Shown one piece after another: positions 39,034-46,641 of a stretch of DNA of 64,000 nt. The translations under genes were made by a program, and so were the position numbers. The stretch covers positions 29,825 to 93,824 of IMG/VR virus record IMGVR_UViG_3300025941_000001, one strand, 5' to 3'. The notes under the pieces are model-generated. The model saw only the letters and a list, made by a program, of their open reading frames with translations, ran no database searches and was not told where the DNA came from. Source of the DNA: a virus. Each line of letters begins with the position of its first letter. Position 1 is the stretch's first letter.

Positions 39034-39300
39034 ATGCACCCATATCGCGGAGCCCATCGCAGACTTGACCGGCTGGCCATCGGTGAAAGCTCCCTGCTCA
39101 GGACCCCGGCCGGGATGAGCTTGCAAGATCATCGGCGGAGTGTTACGAACGCGGTGAACCATCTCAACCGATCACGCGACCGGCCGGGACGGCTCAAGGT
39201 CAGGGCTGAATTGCACGGTGTCCGCGTCACGAGGGTCCAACCCATGACGATGGACGAGGCGGTTTCCGCGCTCGACCGTCTCGTGCCACTCAAGATTTAG
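39034..39300 (+). CDS. First rightward early gene, small basic protein
   Basis: 88 residues from ATG 39034 (AAGG 8 bases upstream). MHPYRGAHRRLDRLAIGESS, RSVTNAVNHLNRSRDRPGRL, and a C-terminal MTMDEAVSALDRLVPLKI. Basic central section could bind DNA. As first early gene it may be a regulator; unproven. Confidence 0.6.
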   Translation: MHPYRGAHRRLDRLAIGESSLLRTPAGMSLQDHRRSVTNAVNHLNRSRDRPGRLKVRAELHGVRVTRVQPMTMDEAVSALDRLVPLKI

Positions 39301-39340
39301 ATCAATGCCGCGCATCGGCCGCCGCCCCGGGGAGAAACCA

Positions 39341-39601
39341 ATGGCTTCGTTACTGTCCACCATGACCACGGTGATCGGCCGTTTGCCGGAGAGGGTCAAA
39401 GTCGAAATTTATAGGATGGCGAACGCGGCCCCTGAGCGCGGCATGTCCGTGATCGTGGACGGCGTCAGCAATTACGAGGCGCGGAGCATCATCGACCACG
39501 TGATCAGGTTGGAGCAAGCGCGCGGCGAGCGCGAGGTGTTGACACCAACGAAATATGGAAATAGGTTCTCCGGCCTCGACCTCGACGGCGACAGCAAATG
39601 A
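39341..39601 (+). CDS. Small protein with NRFSGLDL end
   Basis: 86 residues from ATG 39341, where GGAG lies 6 bases upstream (ATG 39305 lacks one). MASLLSTMTTVIGRLPERVK, a helical body, and a C-terminus GNRFSGLDLDGDSK related to the ends of the 39598 and 35380 proteins. ATGA overlap with the next gene. Confidence 0.62.
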   Translation: MASLLSTMTTVIGRLPERVKVEIYRMANAAPERGMSVIVDGVSNYEARSIIDHVIRLEQARGEREVLTPTKYGNRFSGLDLDGDSK

Positions 39602-40278
39602 GCCTCTTTCGCAGCAAATCAAAATCAGGGCCACGGCTCGTTGCCATCACGGTCAACAAGTACGCGACGCCCACGCTTGAGAACGCGGCATGCCCGTTCT
39701 CGGTCGGCGTGATGAACCTGACCCAAGCCGAGGCTGACAAGCTGTCTGAGTACGCGGTGCAGCTACAGTGTGATCGGTCGATCACGGCGACCGAGATGCG
39801 CGAGCGCGAGAAGAACGTTATGATCGGCAACAGCCCGGCCTATTCGAACATGGTCAGCGATGTCGAAGCCAATCTCAAGCGCGAGATCGAACGCGTGAAA
39901 GCTGAGCGAGCACTAAAGCGCGCGGAGCGCAACGCGTATGGTGATGCTCCCGGCTTCGCCAACGGCGGCGAGGTGCCGAACGCGTTCAACGATAAGATGG
40001 AGGCCATCGGTCGCGCGTTGAAGGAAGGCATGATCAGCGCGGACGCGGCGATGGCGGCGATGAAAGAGTTTGGCCAAGTCGTCGGTGACGGCGGCTATGA
40101 CTACGGCGGCGACCCGGATGGGCTCAAGTTTCCCACGAACGAGAGCGTCTATGCGGCTGCCGGTGAGAGGTTGCGCCGTGAAGCGCTCGCTGATATAGAG
40201 CGCGCGGACGCACGCAAGCAGAAAGCGATTGAAGACGCGAAGCCGAGGAACAGGTTCTCAGGATTGGACATCGAATGA
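39598..40278 (+). CDS. Helical protein with NRFSGLDIE end
   Basis: 226 residues. An N-terminal part MSLFRSKSKSGPRLVAITVN with LENAACPFSVGVMNLTQAEA, then a long charged helix (about 85-115), GFANGGEVPNAFNDKMEAIG in the middle and another helix near the end. The tail PRNRFSGLDIE is shared with two other proteins. Unknown family; largest gene of the early rightward block after the exonuclease. Confidence 0.68.
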   Translation: MSLFRSKSKSGPRLVAITVNKYATPTLENAACPFSVGVMNLTQAEADKLSEYAVQLQCDRSITATEMREREKNVMIGNSPAYSNMVSDVEANLKREIERVKAERALKRAERNAYGDAPGFANGGEVPNAFNDKMEAIGRALKEGMISADAAMAAMKEFGQVVGDGGYDYGGDPDGLKFPTNESVYAAAGERLRREALADIERADARKQKAIEDAKPRNRFSGLDIE

Positions 40279-40655
40279 GCAAGCGCATCAGAAGCAAAAG
40301 CAAATACCGCACGGCGCGTCGGCGTAGCGAACGGCGCGTCAACTTCGACATCGAGACGAGGGGCGTAATGGGCGACAGCCACATCGGTCGGCTGGATCAA
40401 TTGCTGACCTACGCGGTCGCGGCCGGGATGACAGCGGGCGACGAGGTCGTGATCGTGCACATGGGCGATCACATCAACGATTGTCGTCTCAAGCCGCACC
40501 ACCTCCCCATGGACGAGGCCCACATCAAGCGATGCAACCAAGAGATCGCGCGCATGTTCGCACCTCGCATGGACTGGCCGTCTATCCGTGATGAGCGGCG
40601 AGACCCGGCGACCGGGCGCATCATGCCCGTTCGCGTTAACGATGAGGACGAGTGA
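40275..40655 (+). CDS. Hypothetical protein with basic N-terminus
   Basis: 126 residues, MSKRIRSKSKYRTARRRSER at the start, followed by a folded-looking part (GDEVVIVHMGDHINDCRLKP) and DWPSIRDERRDPATGR. ATGA overlaps on both sides. Unknown family. Confidence 0.63.
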   Translation: MSKRIRSKSKYRTARRRSERRVNFDIETRGVMGDSHIGRLDQLLTYAVAAGMTAGDEVVIVHMGDHINDCRLKPHHLPMDEAHIKRCNQEIARMFAPRMDWPSIRDERRDPATGRIMPVRVNDEDE

Positions 40656-40780
40656 TGCGCGAGTTCGTGCTCGGAATGCTTTTTGCGCTTGCCATCATCG
40701 GTTGGATGGTCTATGTGGACCCACTCATCAGCGCGCACGTATGGTGCGCGGTGAGCCAAAGCGAACGGTGTTTTCGATGA
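40655..40780 (+). CDS. Mini membrane protein (41 aa)
   Basis: MREFVLGMLFALAIIGWMVY then DPLISAHVWCAVSQSERCFR. One membrane helix and two cysteines on the presumed outer side. Start overlaps the previous TGA; stop overlaps the next ATG. Confidence 0.55.
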   Translation: MREFVLGMLFALAIIGWMVYVDPLISAHVWCAVSQSERCFR

Positions 40781-40992
40781 GCAAGCAGCGAACAGAATAC
40801 CGCGATGATGCCACTGACAAGCTTGTCGCTCTCGTGCGCGAACACGTGCAAGGCCATCATATGGGCGAGCTTGTCTTCCTGCCCCAGTGCGGACGGTGTT
40901 ACGTCACGGCGGTCGAGCCCGCATCGATTGAGCGGATCAACAACAACGCCGAGGACTGCATAGCGGTCCACGTGATCAGGGTGCGAGCATGA
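40777..40992 (+). CDS. Small hypothetical protein
   Basis: 71 residues, MSKQRTEYRDDATDKLVALV, with FLPQCGRCYVTAVEPASIER in a strand-rich end. ATGA coupled. Unknown family. Confidence 0.6.
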   Translation: MSKQRTEYRDDATDKLVALVREHVQGHHMGELVFLPQCGRCYVTAVEPASIERINNNAEDCIAVHVIRVRA

Positions 40993-41204
40993 GCGAGCAG
41001 TGGGGAACGATCAGCGCGACCAAGTACGGCGAGACGGTTGACTTTCCGCTCTACCCGGGGCAGAACTCATTCGGCGAGGCCGACGTGTTCGTTGCGAATT
41101 GCAAGGCCACGATGCGTCGCGAGTTCATGGCGCTGCGCGGCTATCCGCTCTACGCCGTCCAGCAATGGCTTGTTGATCGCGGCTATACATACGAGGTGAA
41201 GTGA
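40989..41204 (+). CDS. Small hypothetical protein
   Basis: 71 residues, MSEQWGTISATKYGETVDFP then NSFGEADVFVANCKATMRRE. ATGA start and TGATG stop overlaps. Unknown family. Confidence 0.6.
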   Translation: MSEQWGTISATKYGETVDFPLYPGQNSFGEADVFVANCKATMRREFMALRGYPLYAVQQWLVDRGYTYEVK

Positions 41205-41338
41205 TGAAACTTACAAACCCTGTTCGGTTTGCCTGCATCGTCGGTGGCGCTCTCATCAGCTTCATGATATCGACTGAGGTCGGTTGGGCATTCCTCGCTG
41301 GCGCTACGGTGGCCAGCTTTAGTGTGGAGTTTAGGTAA
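41204..41338 (+). CDS. Mini membrane protein (44 aa)
   Basis: MKLTNPVRFACIVGGALISF, MISTEVGWAFLAGATVASFS, ending VEFR: two short hydrophobic segments. TGATG overlap with the gene before. Confidence 0.52.
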   Translation: MKLTNPVRFACIVGGALISFMISTEVGWAFLAGATVASFSVEFR

Positions 41339-41339
41339 C

Positions 41340-41582
41340 ATGGCGAAGTGCATTCAACTCGTCGGTCAGGGCGTCCCGGTTCGTATGAGCGATGAGGACG
41401 CGTTCCAAGTGGTCGAGCGTGACCACGATGGGCAGTATTGCCCCAAGCGCGTGTGGAAAGAAGAGCGCGCATCCGAGTATCGTGTGAAGGAAGGCGACAA
41501 CTGCCTAGCGAAGCTCGTGGGCGACAGGATCACGAGCGCGACGACGCTGGCGCGGAGCGATCAACATGCGCGTAGACGTTAA
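41340..41582 (+). CDS. Small hypothetical protein
   Basis: 80 residues from ATG 41340. MAKCIQLVGQGVPVRMSDED, FQVVERDHDGQYCPKRVWKE and a basic end. Looks like a short beta-barrel-like domain. Unknown family. Confidence 0.58.
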   Translation: MAKCIQLVGQGVPVRMSDEDAFQVVERDHDGQYCPKRVWKEERASEYRVKEGDNCLAKLVGDRITSATTLARSDQHARRR

Positions 41583-41736
41583 GGCACTGCGCCTCCAAGC
41601 GTGGCGCGCGGAAGAGTTCTACGCGGAGTTCATTCGCTACGCGAAGAGCATCGGCTGTCGCGTCAACGGTGAAGAGATCATCAGCGACGATGATCAGGCG
41701 CAGAAGCTCGCCAATTGGTGGAAGGACAGAACATGA
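41566..41736 (+). CDS. Short helical protein (56 aa)
   Basis: MRVDVKALRLQAWRAEEFYA and a second helix DDDQAQKLANWWKDRT. Overlaps the genes on both sides (17 and 4 bases). Confidence 0.55.
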   Translation: MRVDVKALRLQAWRAEEFYAEFIRYAKSIGCRVNGEEIISDDDQAQKLANWWKDRT

Positions 41737-42041
41737 CGTTCATCGCAGAGGGCGGCGGTCGCACGGTGACCAACGGCTCGGTCTATGACGCGCGCAAAGT
41801 GTATCAGGTCGTGGCCAATGTGGTGCTCGACGAGGTCCGGAGCGTCTACGGTACGGGCGAGGTCGAGAAGACAGTCAAGCAAGTGACCGAGCAGCGCGTG
41901 TATCACTTCATTGCCGCGAACGAGGCATTGGCCCGGGTACTCTACGACGAGAAGTTCGCCAGCCCGTCGTGGCGGCACACGCTCATCAGTATCACGCCGC
42001 TGTTCTGTATCGACGGCGAGATCAATTGGGGACACAAGTGA
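41733..42041 (+). CDS. Small hypothetical protein
   Basis: 102 residues, MTFIAEGGGRTVTNGSVYDA, VYGTGEVEKTVKQVTEQRVY and a short hydrophobic end (HTLISITPLFCIDGEINWGH). Unknown family. Confidence 0.6.
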   Translation: MTFIAEGGGRTVTNGSVYDARKVYQVVANVVLDEVRSVYGTGEVEKTVKQVTEQRVYHFIAANEALARVLYDEKFASPSWRHTLISITPLFCIDGEINWGHK

Positions 42042-42042
42042 T

Positions 42043-42258
42043 ATGAGCACGAACATCCACGTTAACTCCATCACTGCTACCATCACGGATACCGGCTACC
42101 CTGTCTGGGTCAATCTCACGCACGAGACGGCGGGCTGCTCGCACTTCTTTGGCACGATGAGCCATCGAGAGCTTGTCGATCTCAAGTTCGCAGTCGAGCG
42201 CTCAATCGCGGCTGCACGCGAGGCGTTGCCCGAGGGTCACAAACACGAGGTTGATTGA
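42043..42258 (+). CDS. Small hypothetical protein
   Basis: 71 residues, MSTNIHVNSITATITDTGYP then HFFGTMSHRELVDLKFAVER; a strand pair followed by a helix. Unknown family. Confidence 0.58.
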   Translation: MSTNIHVNSITATITDTGYPVWVNLTHETAGCSHFFGTMSHRELVDLKFAVERSIAAAREALPEGHKHEVD

Positions 42259-42259
42259 C

Positions 42260-42445
42260 ATGCGCGAAGTGAACATGGGCGACGGAAAGATACTGCACAT
42301 GCCTGACACTGAGCAGCGCGAGGCGACGCCGATCTTCGTCCCGTATTGTCGTTGCCACGTGCGATTGGGTAACGACTACTACTTCTTGCCTCGCAACTCT
42401 TGCCTGTTCGGCACATGCGACAATCCCGAAGGTCGGCAGCCATGA
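42260..42445 (+). CDS. Short Cys-containing protein (61 aa)
   Basis: MREVNMGDGKILHMPDTEQR, then VPYCRCHVRLGNDYYFLPRN and CLFGTCDNPEG: CxC and CxxxxC pairs that could bind zinc. ATGA overlap with the next gene. Confidence 0.56.
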   Translation: MREVNMGDGKILHMPDTEQREATPIFVPYCRCHVRLGNDYYFLPRNSCLFGTCDNPEGRQP

Positions 42446-42552
42446 TCCTGCGCATCATATTCATAACCGTCTTCATCCTTGGCATCGGTGGGCTCGAAGC
42501 TCAGCTTCGAAACATCCACGAGGACCTCGTGCGATTGGAGCAACGGCGATGA
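42442..42552 (+). CDS. Mini membrane protein (36 aa)
   Basis: MILRIIFITVFILGIGGLEA then QLRNIHEDLVRLEQRR: one N-terminal membrane helix and a charged cytoplasmic helix. Coupled by ATGA and TGATG-type overlaps. Confidence 0.52.
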   Translation: MILRIIFITVFILGIGGLEAQLRNIHEDLVRLEQRR

Positions 42553-42800
42553 ACCTGTCCAGCGCAGAACTGATGGTCGAGTACCGTGCGAAGCTCAAGA
42601 CGCTGCGCAAGGCGCGCGAGGCATGCGACCCCGGGCACAACACGGTCAGCGTCAAGACGTGGTATCACGGCGAAGAGTTCGATCTCGCTGCGTTGCTATC
42701 AAAGGCGAGCGTGCGCGCTCAGCTTGCCATCATGCTCGACCGTGAGATCGCCGCGCTCACGCGAGATATCGAAGCGCACGGCGTCAACGTGGATGAATGA
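42549..42800 (+). CDS. Small helical protein
   Basis: 83 residues, MNLSSAELMVEYRAKLKTLR, mostly helix, ending HGVNVDE. Overlaps neighbours by 4 bases each. Unknown family. Confidence 0.58.
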   Translation: MNLSSAELMVEYRAKLKTLRKAREACDPGHNTVSVKTWYHGEEFDLAALLSKASVRAQLAIMLDREIAALTRDIEAHGVNVDE

Positions 42801-43246
42801 TCATGGGCGTGCAGGATGACTACAACGAGGCGTGGGAGGCTGGCGAGCGCGCCGGTCGGCGTGACGAGATCGAACGGTGCGCGATGCTGTGCACGATGCG
42901 CGGCGACATCAGCCGGGAGACGGCGAAGCGTCTGCGCGCCGAGGGCTCGTACACCACGCGCGCCATCTGGCCCCCGTTCAAGAAGTCAACCCACGTGCAT
43001 CCGAAGTGGGAGAAGAACGCGGAATGGTTTGATCTCGTCGCCAAGGCGTTCGATACTCTGGCGCGCGGCGTTCGTCTGGGATGGGACCCGCGCAAGCTGG
43101 AGCCCAAGACCGACGAGGTCGTCGATCTCCAAGTGTTCATCCCGTGTCAGCACTGCATCGAGCCGATGGACTGTGCATCGGTGCAGACGTGCGAGCACGG
43201 TGTCCCTGACCGTATGGTGACGCATGTCCGCACCAAGACAAAGTGA
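42797..43246 (+). CDS. Hypothetical protein with C-terminal Cys/His cluster
   Basis: 149 residues from ATG 42797 (ATG 42803 also possible). A charged helix GERAGRRDEIERCAMLCTMR, then Lys/Trp-rich KSTHVHPKWEKNAEWFDLVA, and a C-terminal CQHCIEPMDCASVQTCEHG likely to bind zinc. Overlaps the next gene by 23 bases. Confidence 0.62.
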   Translation: MIMGVQDDYNEAWEAGERAGRRDEIERCAMLCTMRGDISRETAKRLRAEGSYTTRAIWPPFKKSTHVHPKWEKNAEWFDLVAKAFDTLARGVRLGWDPRKLEPKTDEVVDLQVFIPCQHCIEPMDCASVQTCEHGVPDRMVTHVRTKTK

Positions 43247-43610
43247 AGCCGCCCGGCTTCTCACGATCTCGCCTAGCCTGCCTGACCGCAACGTGGCTGC
43301 GATGATCGCGGCCATGATGCTTGAGATTGACCGTCAGCCCTATTGGTTCTCAATCAACCATGACACTCGCCCGCCCGCGTGCCGAGCCTGTCGGCTCGAC
43401 TACGATTGGAATTTGAAGGGTCGCGTCGGCATAAAGACGATGGACCGAGAACGAGCCCGGCGATGGATCACGCATGCGCTGTTGCTCCAGTATCAGGTAT
43501 CGCGTGAAGGCGGAAAGCCATTGACATCGTCGCTGGAGATTGCTAGACGGCGAGCAGCCAACCATCAACGTCCCCCATCGGAGAACACGGATGACGATAT
43601 TCCCTTCTGA
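43224..43610 (+). CDS. Small protein with SSB-like DDDIPF tail
   Basis: 128 residues. Body MSAPRQSEAARLLTISPSLP then CRACRLDYDWNLKGRVGIKT and a helical ERARRWITHALLLQYQVSRE. The last nine residues, ENTDDDIPF, match the acidic tip by which bacterial SSB recruits RecQ, PriA, ExoI and others. No OB fold is evident, so this is not an SSB. Role as decoy or recruiter is inference. Confidence 0.66.
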   Translation: MSAPRQSEAARLLTISPSLPDRNVAAMIAAMMLEIDRQPYWFSINHDTRPPACRACRLDYDWNLKGRVGIKTMDRERARRWITHALLLQYQVSREGGKPLTSSLEIARRRAANHQRPPSENTDDDIPF

Positions 43611-44286
43611 CGGTCGCCCGCCCCGCGTTGATCGAACCGATCTCTCGCCCAACGCGAAGCGCGTGGAGGTGTCGGACCCGACCCTCGCTGCGTTCCACGC
43701 GCCGAGAGACGAGCCTGTGCCGACGTATGACCACGTGATGATCGACATCGAGACTTTGTCCCTGTCGAAGCATAACGCGCTGATCCTGTCGGTTGGCATG
43801 GTCGAGTTCACGCCCGAACCACTGGAAGCGCCGAGATTTGGAAACCGCGCGCTCATCATCCCCAACATCGAGCAGCAACTATTGCTCGGTCGCGAGGTCA
43901 GCAAGGGCACGCAAAAGTTCTGGCGTGAGCAGAAGCCCGAGGCCTCGGCGCACTGGGCAGTCTATGGCGGCGAGCGTGCGTCCATCCGAACGATGTGCAA
44001 GCTAATCAAGACGTTCTGCGCGAACTCGTCGCGCGTGTGGGCCAACGGCACGCAATTCGATCTGACCAATCTCGAAGTGATCAACGAGCAACTCGGCGCT
44101 GAGAGCGTCGGCGATCTCTGGCACTATCAGGCCCCGCGTGACATGCGGACCTTCTGTCGCGAGAACCCAACAACCCGGCTCGTCCCTATCGGGGACGCGC
44201 TCGACATTCCGGGAGTACCTCATGAGCCAGTCTACGACTGCATCTCCCAAGCGTGGAAAGTCTGGAGCCACTGGCCCCAAGCCTAA
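43591..44286 (+). CDS. DEDDh 3'-5' exonuclease (Rv2179c-like)
   Basis: 231 residues from ATG 43591 (GGAG 7 bases upstream). Exonuclease residues are all visible: VMIDIETLS (D52, E54), ANGTQFDLTNL (D157), VPHEPVYDCISQ (H211, D216). Internal WREQKPEASAHW and the overall length agree with the Rv2179c-like exoribonuclease family found in phages. It may degrade RNA or short DNA; substrate is not predictable here. It overlaps the stop of the DDDIPF gene by 20 bases, so the two are coupled. Confidence 0.85.
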   Translation: MTIFPSDGRPPRVDRTDLSPNAKRVEVSDPTLAAFHAPRDEPVPTYDHVMIDIETLSLSKHNALILSVGMVEFTPEPLEAPRFGNRALIIPNIEQQLLLGREVSKGTQKFWREQKPEASAHWAVYGGERASIRTMCKLIKTFCANSSRVWANGTQFDLTNLEVINEQLGAESVGDLWHYQAPRDMRTFCRENPTTRLVPIGDALDIPGVPHEPVYDCISQAWKVWSHWPQA

Positions 44287-44464
44287 ACTCTTGACCGGCG
44301 CGGACCGAAGGAAGTTCTTCGATCTCATCGACAAGACTAGCTCGCGCTACAACGGCGAGCGTGTGGTGGCTCGGCTCCAGTTGAACGCGTTCGTCATCAA
44401 GAAGGGCGAGGACATCTGCAAAGCCACGTACCTCGACGAAAAGGACAAGAGGAAACGCAAATGA
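44222..44464 (+). CDS. Small basic protein
   Basis: 80 residues from ATG 44222 (GGGAG 6 bases upstream), MSQSTTASPKRGKSGATGPK, then FFDLIDKTSSRYNGERVVAR and a Lys/Arg-rich end. Overlaps the exonuclease by 65 bases in another frame. Unknown family. Confidence 0.6.
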   Translation: MSQSTTASPKRGKSGATGPKPKLLTGADRRKFFDLIDKTSSRYNGERVVARLQLNAFVIKKGEDICKATYLDEKDKRKRK

Positions 44465-44715
44465 CCACGTTCCGTGAGAAGTCAGATATCGGCAGCGTGA
44501 AGATCAGCCTAGGCCCGGTGTTCTCTGTCAATCCGCAGTGCGTGGAAAGGATCGTGACATTGCCCGAGAGCATCGGCGACCCCACATGGATCAATGTCCA
44601 TTGCTATGGTGACATCGTGCTCCAAACTGAGCTTGAGAGCCCGCAGACGTGCAAGGACCTCGTCGCGGAGTTCATCGCAGCCAACCCGGCTATCCGAGTT
44701 GAAGAGTTCAAATAG
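44461..44715 (+). CDS. Small hypothetical protein
   Basis: 84 residues, MTTFREKSDIGSVKISLGPV, with WINVHCYGDIVLQTELESPQ; AGAGGA lies 7 bases upstream. Beta-rich. Unknown family. Confidence 0.6.
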   Translation: MTTFREKSDIGSVKISLGPVFSVNPQCVERIVTLPESIGDPTWINVHCYGDIVLQTELESPQTCKDLVAEFIAANPAIRVEEFK

Positions 44716-44949
44716 ATGACCCGCGTTCCCGCCAAGGACTTCGAGCCCGCTCGGCTCATACAGGACTACATCGACGAAGAGCGAGCCCGATGCGCTGCTC
44801 TCGTGCGAGCGTATCGCCCTTGGCATAGCCGCGAGTTCCTGTCATACTGCATCGAGAACTCGGTGCAGCTTGCCGACCGCGACGCGGCCCGGAAACGGTT
44901 CGATGAGTTGAAGACCGACGATGACGACGACATAGAGGACCTAATGTGA
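44716..44949 (+). CDS. Small helical protein with acidic IEDLM tail
   Basis: 77 residues, MTRVPAKDFEPARLIQDYID, helical, ending TDDDDDIEDLM. The acidic tail with terminal DLM recurs in three other proteins of this window. Starts directly after the previous stop. Confidence 0.6.
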   Translation: MTRVPAKDFEPARLIQDYIDEERARCAALVRAYRPWHSREFLSYCIENSVQLADRDAARKRFDELKTDDDDDIEDLM

Positions 44950-45263
44950 TGCGTGGACATGGCCCAGTGACGACCAACGAACGACAGGCGGCCCGGCCGG
45001 AATGGCTTGAGCCTATCCGTGATGGGATGAACAAGCACCGCCGGTTCATCTGGATCAAACGGGGAGGCACGGCGAGTTCCTCGGGCTCCGGCCCGCAGGG
45101 GCGCAAAGCCACTCGCCGAGCCCTTCTATCGCGTGCCATGGCCGAGCGCGCCGGAGTGGCGCAGGCCGTCACCGCGCGACAGGCGGCCCGCGTGGCCGAG
45201 AAGGCGAGGCCTCTGGCGATCATCTGGCCGGACCGGGCGAAGGAGGGCTGGCCCCATGCGTAA
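44949..45263 (+). CDS. Small basic protein
   Basis: 104 residues, MRGHGPVTTNERQAARPEWL, Arg/Ala-rich (RATRRALLSRAMAERAGVAQ-like helix). GAGG 10 bases upstream. Possibly nucleic-acid binding. Unknown family. Confidence 0.56.
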   Translation: MRGHGPVTTNERQAARPEWLEPIRDGMNKHRRFIWIKRGGTASSSGSGPQGRKATRRALLSRAMAERAGVAQAVTARQAARVAEKARPLAIIWPDRAKEGWPHA

Positions 45264-45510
45264 GTTAAGCGAACCGACGCTGCAATGGTTCGAAAGCTAC
45301 GAGGTCCGCGAGGGCAAGGACGGCAAGCCGGGCATCTATATCCGGGACTACAACTGCCGACTGGCCACATTCAACGCCAACACGGCGGCGCTCCAGACGC
45401 GGCTCAAGCTTCTCTTCGAGCGTGCCAATGCGCCCAAGATCAAACCGAAACGCAAACGCAAGCCGCCCCCGATCAATGAGGCGTGGGGACCCGGCTCGGG
45501 GAATTGGTGA
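45256..45510 (+). CDS. Small basic protein
   Basis: 84 residues from ATG 45256 (GGAGG 9 bases upstream). MRKLSEPTLQWFESYEVREG, then YIRDYNCRLATFNANTAALQ and a Lys/Pro-rich end. Unknown family. Confidence 0.6.
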   Translation: MRKLSEPTLQWFESYEVREGKDGKPGIYIRDYNCRLATFNANTAALQTRLKLLFERANAPKIKPKRKRKPPPINEAWGPGSGNW

Positions 45511-45513
45511 TCC

Positions 45514-45657
45514 ATGGCAGACGTGATTGAGATGACAGGTCGTCAGCGGCGCATGATCCGCAAGGCGACCGAGGACTACGTCGCCACTCGTGAAGAGCGC
45601 GAGCGGCTGATGCGCGCCATCATCGAATTGTATTGGGCGCATCGCGATGGCAAATAG
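45514..45657 (+). CDS. Short helical protein (47 aa)
   Basis: MADVIEMTGRQRRMIRKATE then REERERLMRAIIELYWAHRD. One or two amphipathic charged helices. Overlaps the next gene by 11 bases. Confidence 0.54.
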   Translation: MADVIEMTGRQRRMIRKATEDYVATREERERLMRAIIELYWAHRDGK

Positions 45658-46063
45658 CAGCGTCATTTGGTGCGACCGAGGTTGGATGCCGTATCACTAC
45701 GGCTTCTGTCCCAACAAGCGTTCGTGGGACGACGAGATGAAGCGTCTCGCCATCCCCGAGCGGGTGCCGTATCCCGAACTCTACGACGGCCGGTGCACGC
45801 ACTTCACCAACACTCATGATCACAACGCGTGCTCTATCGTGACGATCAGGCCCGGCAATAAATCCGCGCTCGAAGTGATCAGCATGTTGACGCACGAGGC
45901 CGTGCACGTTTGGCAGGCGATGCGCGATGCCATCGGCGAGACGCATCCGTCGAGCGAGTTCGAAGCGTATTCCATCCAAGCCATCTCGAAGAACCTGATC
46001 AAGGCCTACGAACAGGGCCGGTGCAAATTGGTTTTGAGAGGCAAGAAAGGTCGGGGTTTCTGA
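45647..46063 (+). CDS. Putative zinc protease-like protein (HEAVH)
   Basis: 138 residues. HEAVH at 83-87 within LTHEAVHVWQAMRDAIG, followed by a conserved acidic SEFEAYSIQAISKNLI that could give the third zinc ligand. The N-terminus contains CDRGWMPYHYGFCPNK. I have seen this layout in phage proteins annotated only as hypothetical. Metallopeptidase activity is inferred from HExxH; the substrate is unknown. Confidence 0.66.
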   Translation: MANSSVIWCDRGWMPYHYGFCPNKRSWDDEMKRLAIPERVPYPELYDGRCTHFTNTHDHNACSIVTIRPGNKSALEVISMLTHEAVHVWQAMRDAIGETHPSSEFEAYSIQAISKNLIKAYEQGRCKLVLRGKKGRGF

Positions 46064-46248
46064 TGTCTGCGCCATCCTCTCTTGAGTGTCAGTGCCCGAT
46101 CTCCTACACAGTGAAGTCGCTCCCGGATGGACGCCGGGTCGCTCAGTGGGATCAAGAGCCGCCGAGCCTGATGCAGATGTGCTTTGGCCGGTGCCAGCGC
46201 TGCGGCCTCCCCTATCATACCGAGTTCTCGACCGACGAGCCCGTGTGA
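46063..46248 (+). CDS. Short Cys-rich protein (61 aa)
   Basis: MSAPSSLECQCPISYTVKSL and MCFGRCQRCGLPYHTEF: CxC, CxxxCxxC arrangement suited to zinc. TGATG overlaps on both sides. Confidence 0.58.
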   Translation: MSAPSSLECQCPISYTVKSLPDGRRVAQWDQEPPSLMQMCFGRCQRCGLPYHTEFSTDEPV

Positions 46249-46610
46249 TGTATCGCATCTGGCTTGATACCGCGTGCACGGTTTGCGCGCTCGTGTCCTA
46301 TGAGGACTACGAGTGGGCGCTCCAGTGGAAATGGCAAATCACGTGGGACCGGCACAAACGTAAGGCCTACGCCACGCGCTCGGCGAGCACGCACGGCGGG
46401 CGTCGGATCAAATACTATCTGCACAAGGAAGTGCTCAAGCGGTCGATGAAGCTCCCGCCCTCGGCCAAGCATACCATGGGCGACCACGGCGACGGTAACA
46501 GCCTGAATTGTGAGCGGTGGAACCTTGACTGGGCGACGCCCTCCCAGAACCGCAGAACAGCCCGCCCATGCGCCCGGCCGGAGCCGGTCCCGGAAGACAT
46601 CCCCTTTTAA
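46248..46610 (+). CDS. HNH endonuclease-like protein with DIPF tail
   Basis: 120 residues. The order QWKWQITWDRHKRKAYATRS, YYLHKEVL (H59), MGDHGDGNSLNCERWNLDWA (D79, H80, N84) and TPSQNRR is the phage HNH fold of the homing-endonuclease type. It ends PEPVPEDIPF, the second SSB-like tip in the window; few free-standing HNH proteins carry one. It may cut DNA at sites bound by SSB, or be recruited to forks; both are inference. Confidence 0.76.
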   Translation: MYRIWLDTACTVCALVSYEDYEWALQWKWQITWDRHKRKAYATRSASTHGGRRIKYYLHKEVLKRSMKLPPSAKHTMGDHGDGNSLNCERWNLDWATPSQNRRTARPCARPEPVPEDIPF

Positions 46611-46615
46611 GCAAA

Positions 46616-46641
46616 TCGCCCAGCGCTTGCGCGCCGGGCGA
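46616..46641 (+). terminator. Hairpin after early rightward block
   Basis: TCGCCC-a-GCGC / GCGC-c-GGGCGA, ten pairs around one mismatch with a TTGC loop, 6 bases after the HNH stop. No T-run, so a rho-independent role is uncertain. Confidence 0.55.
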
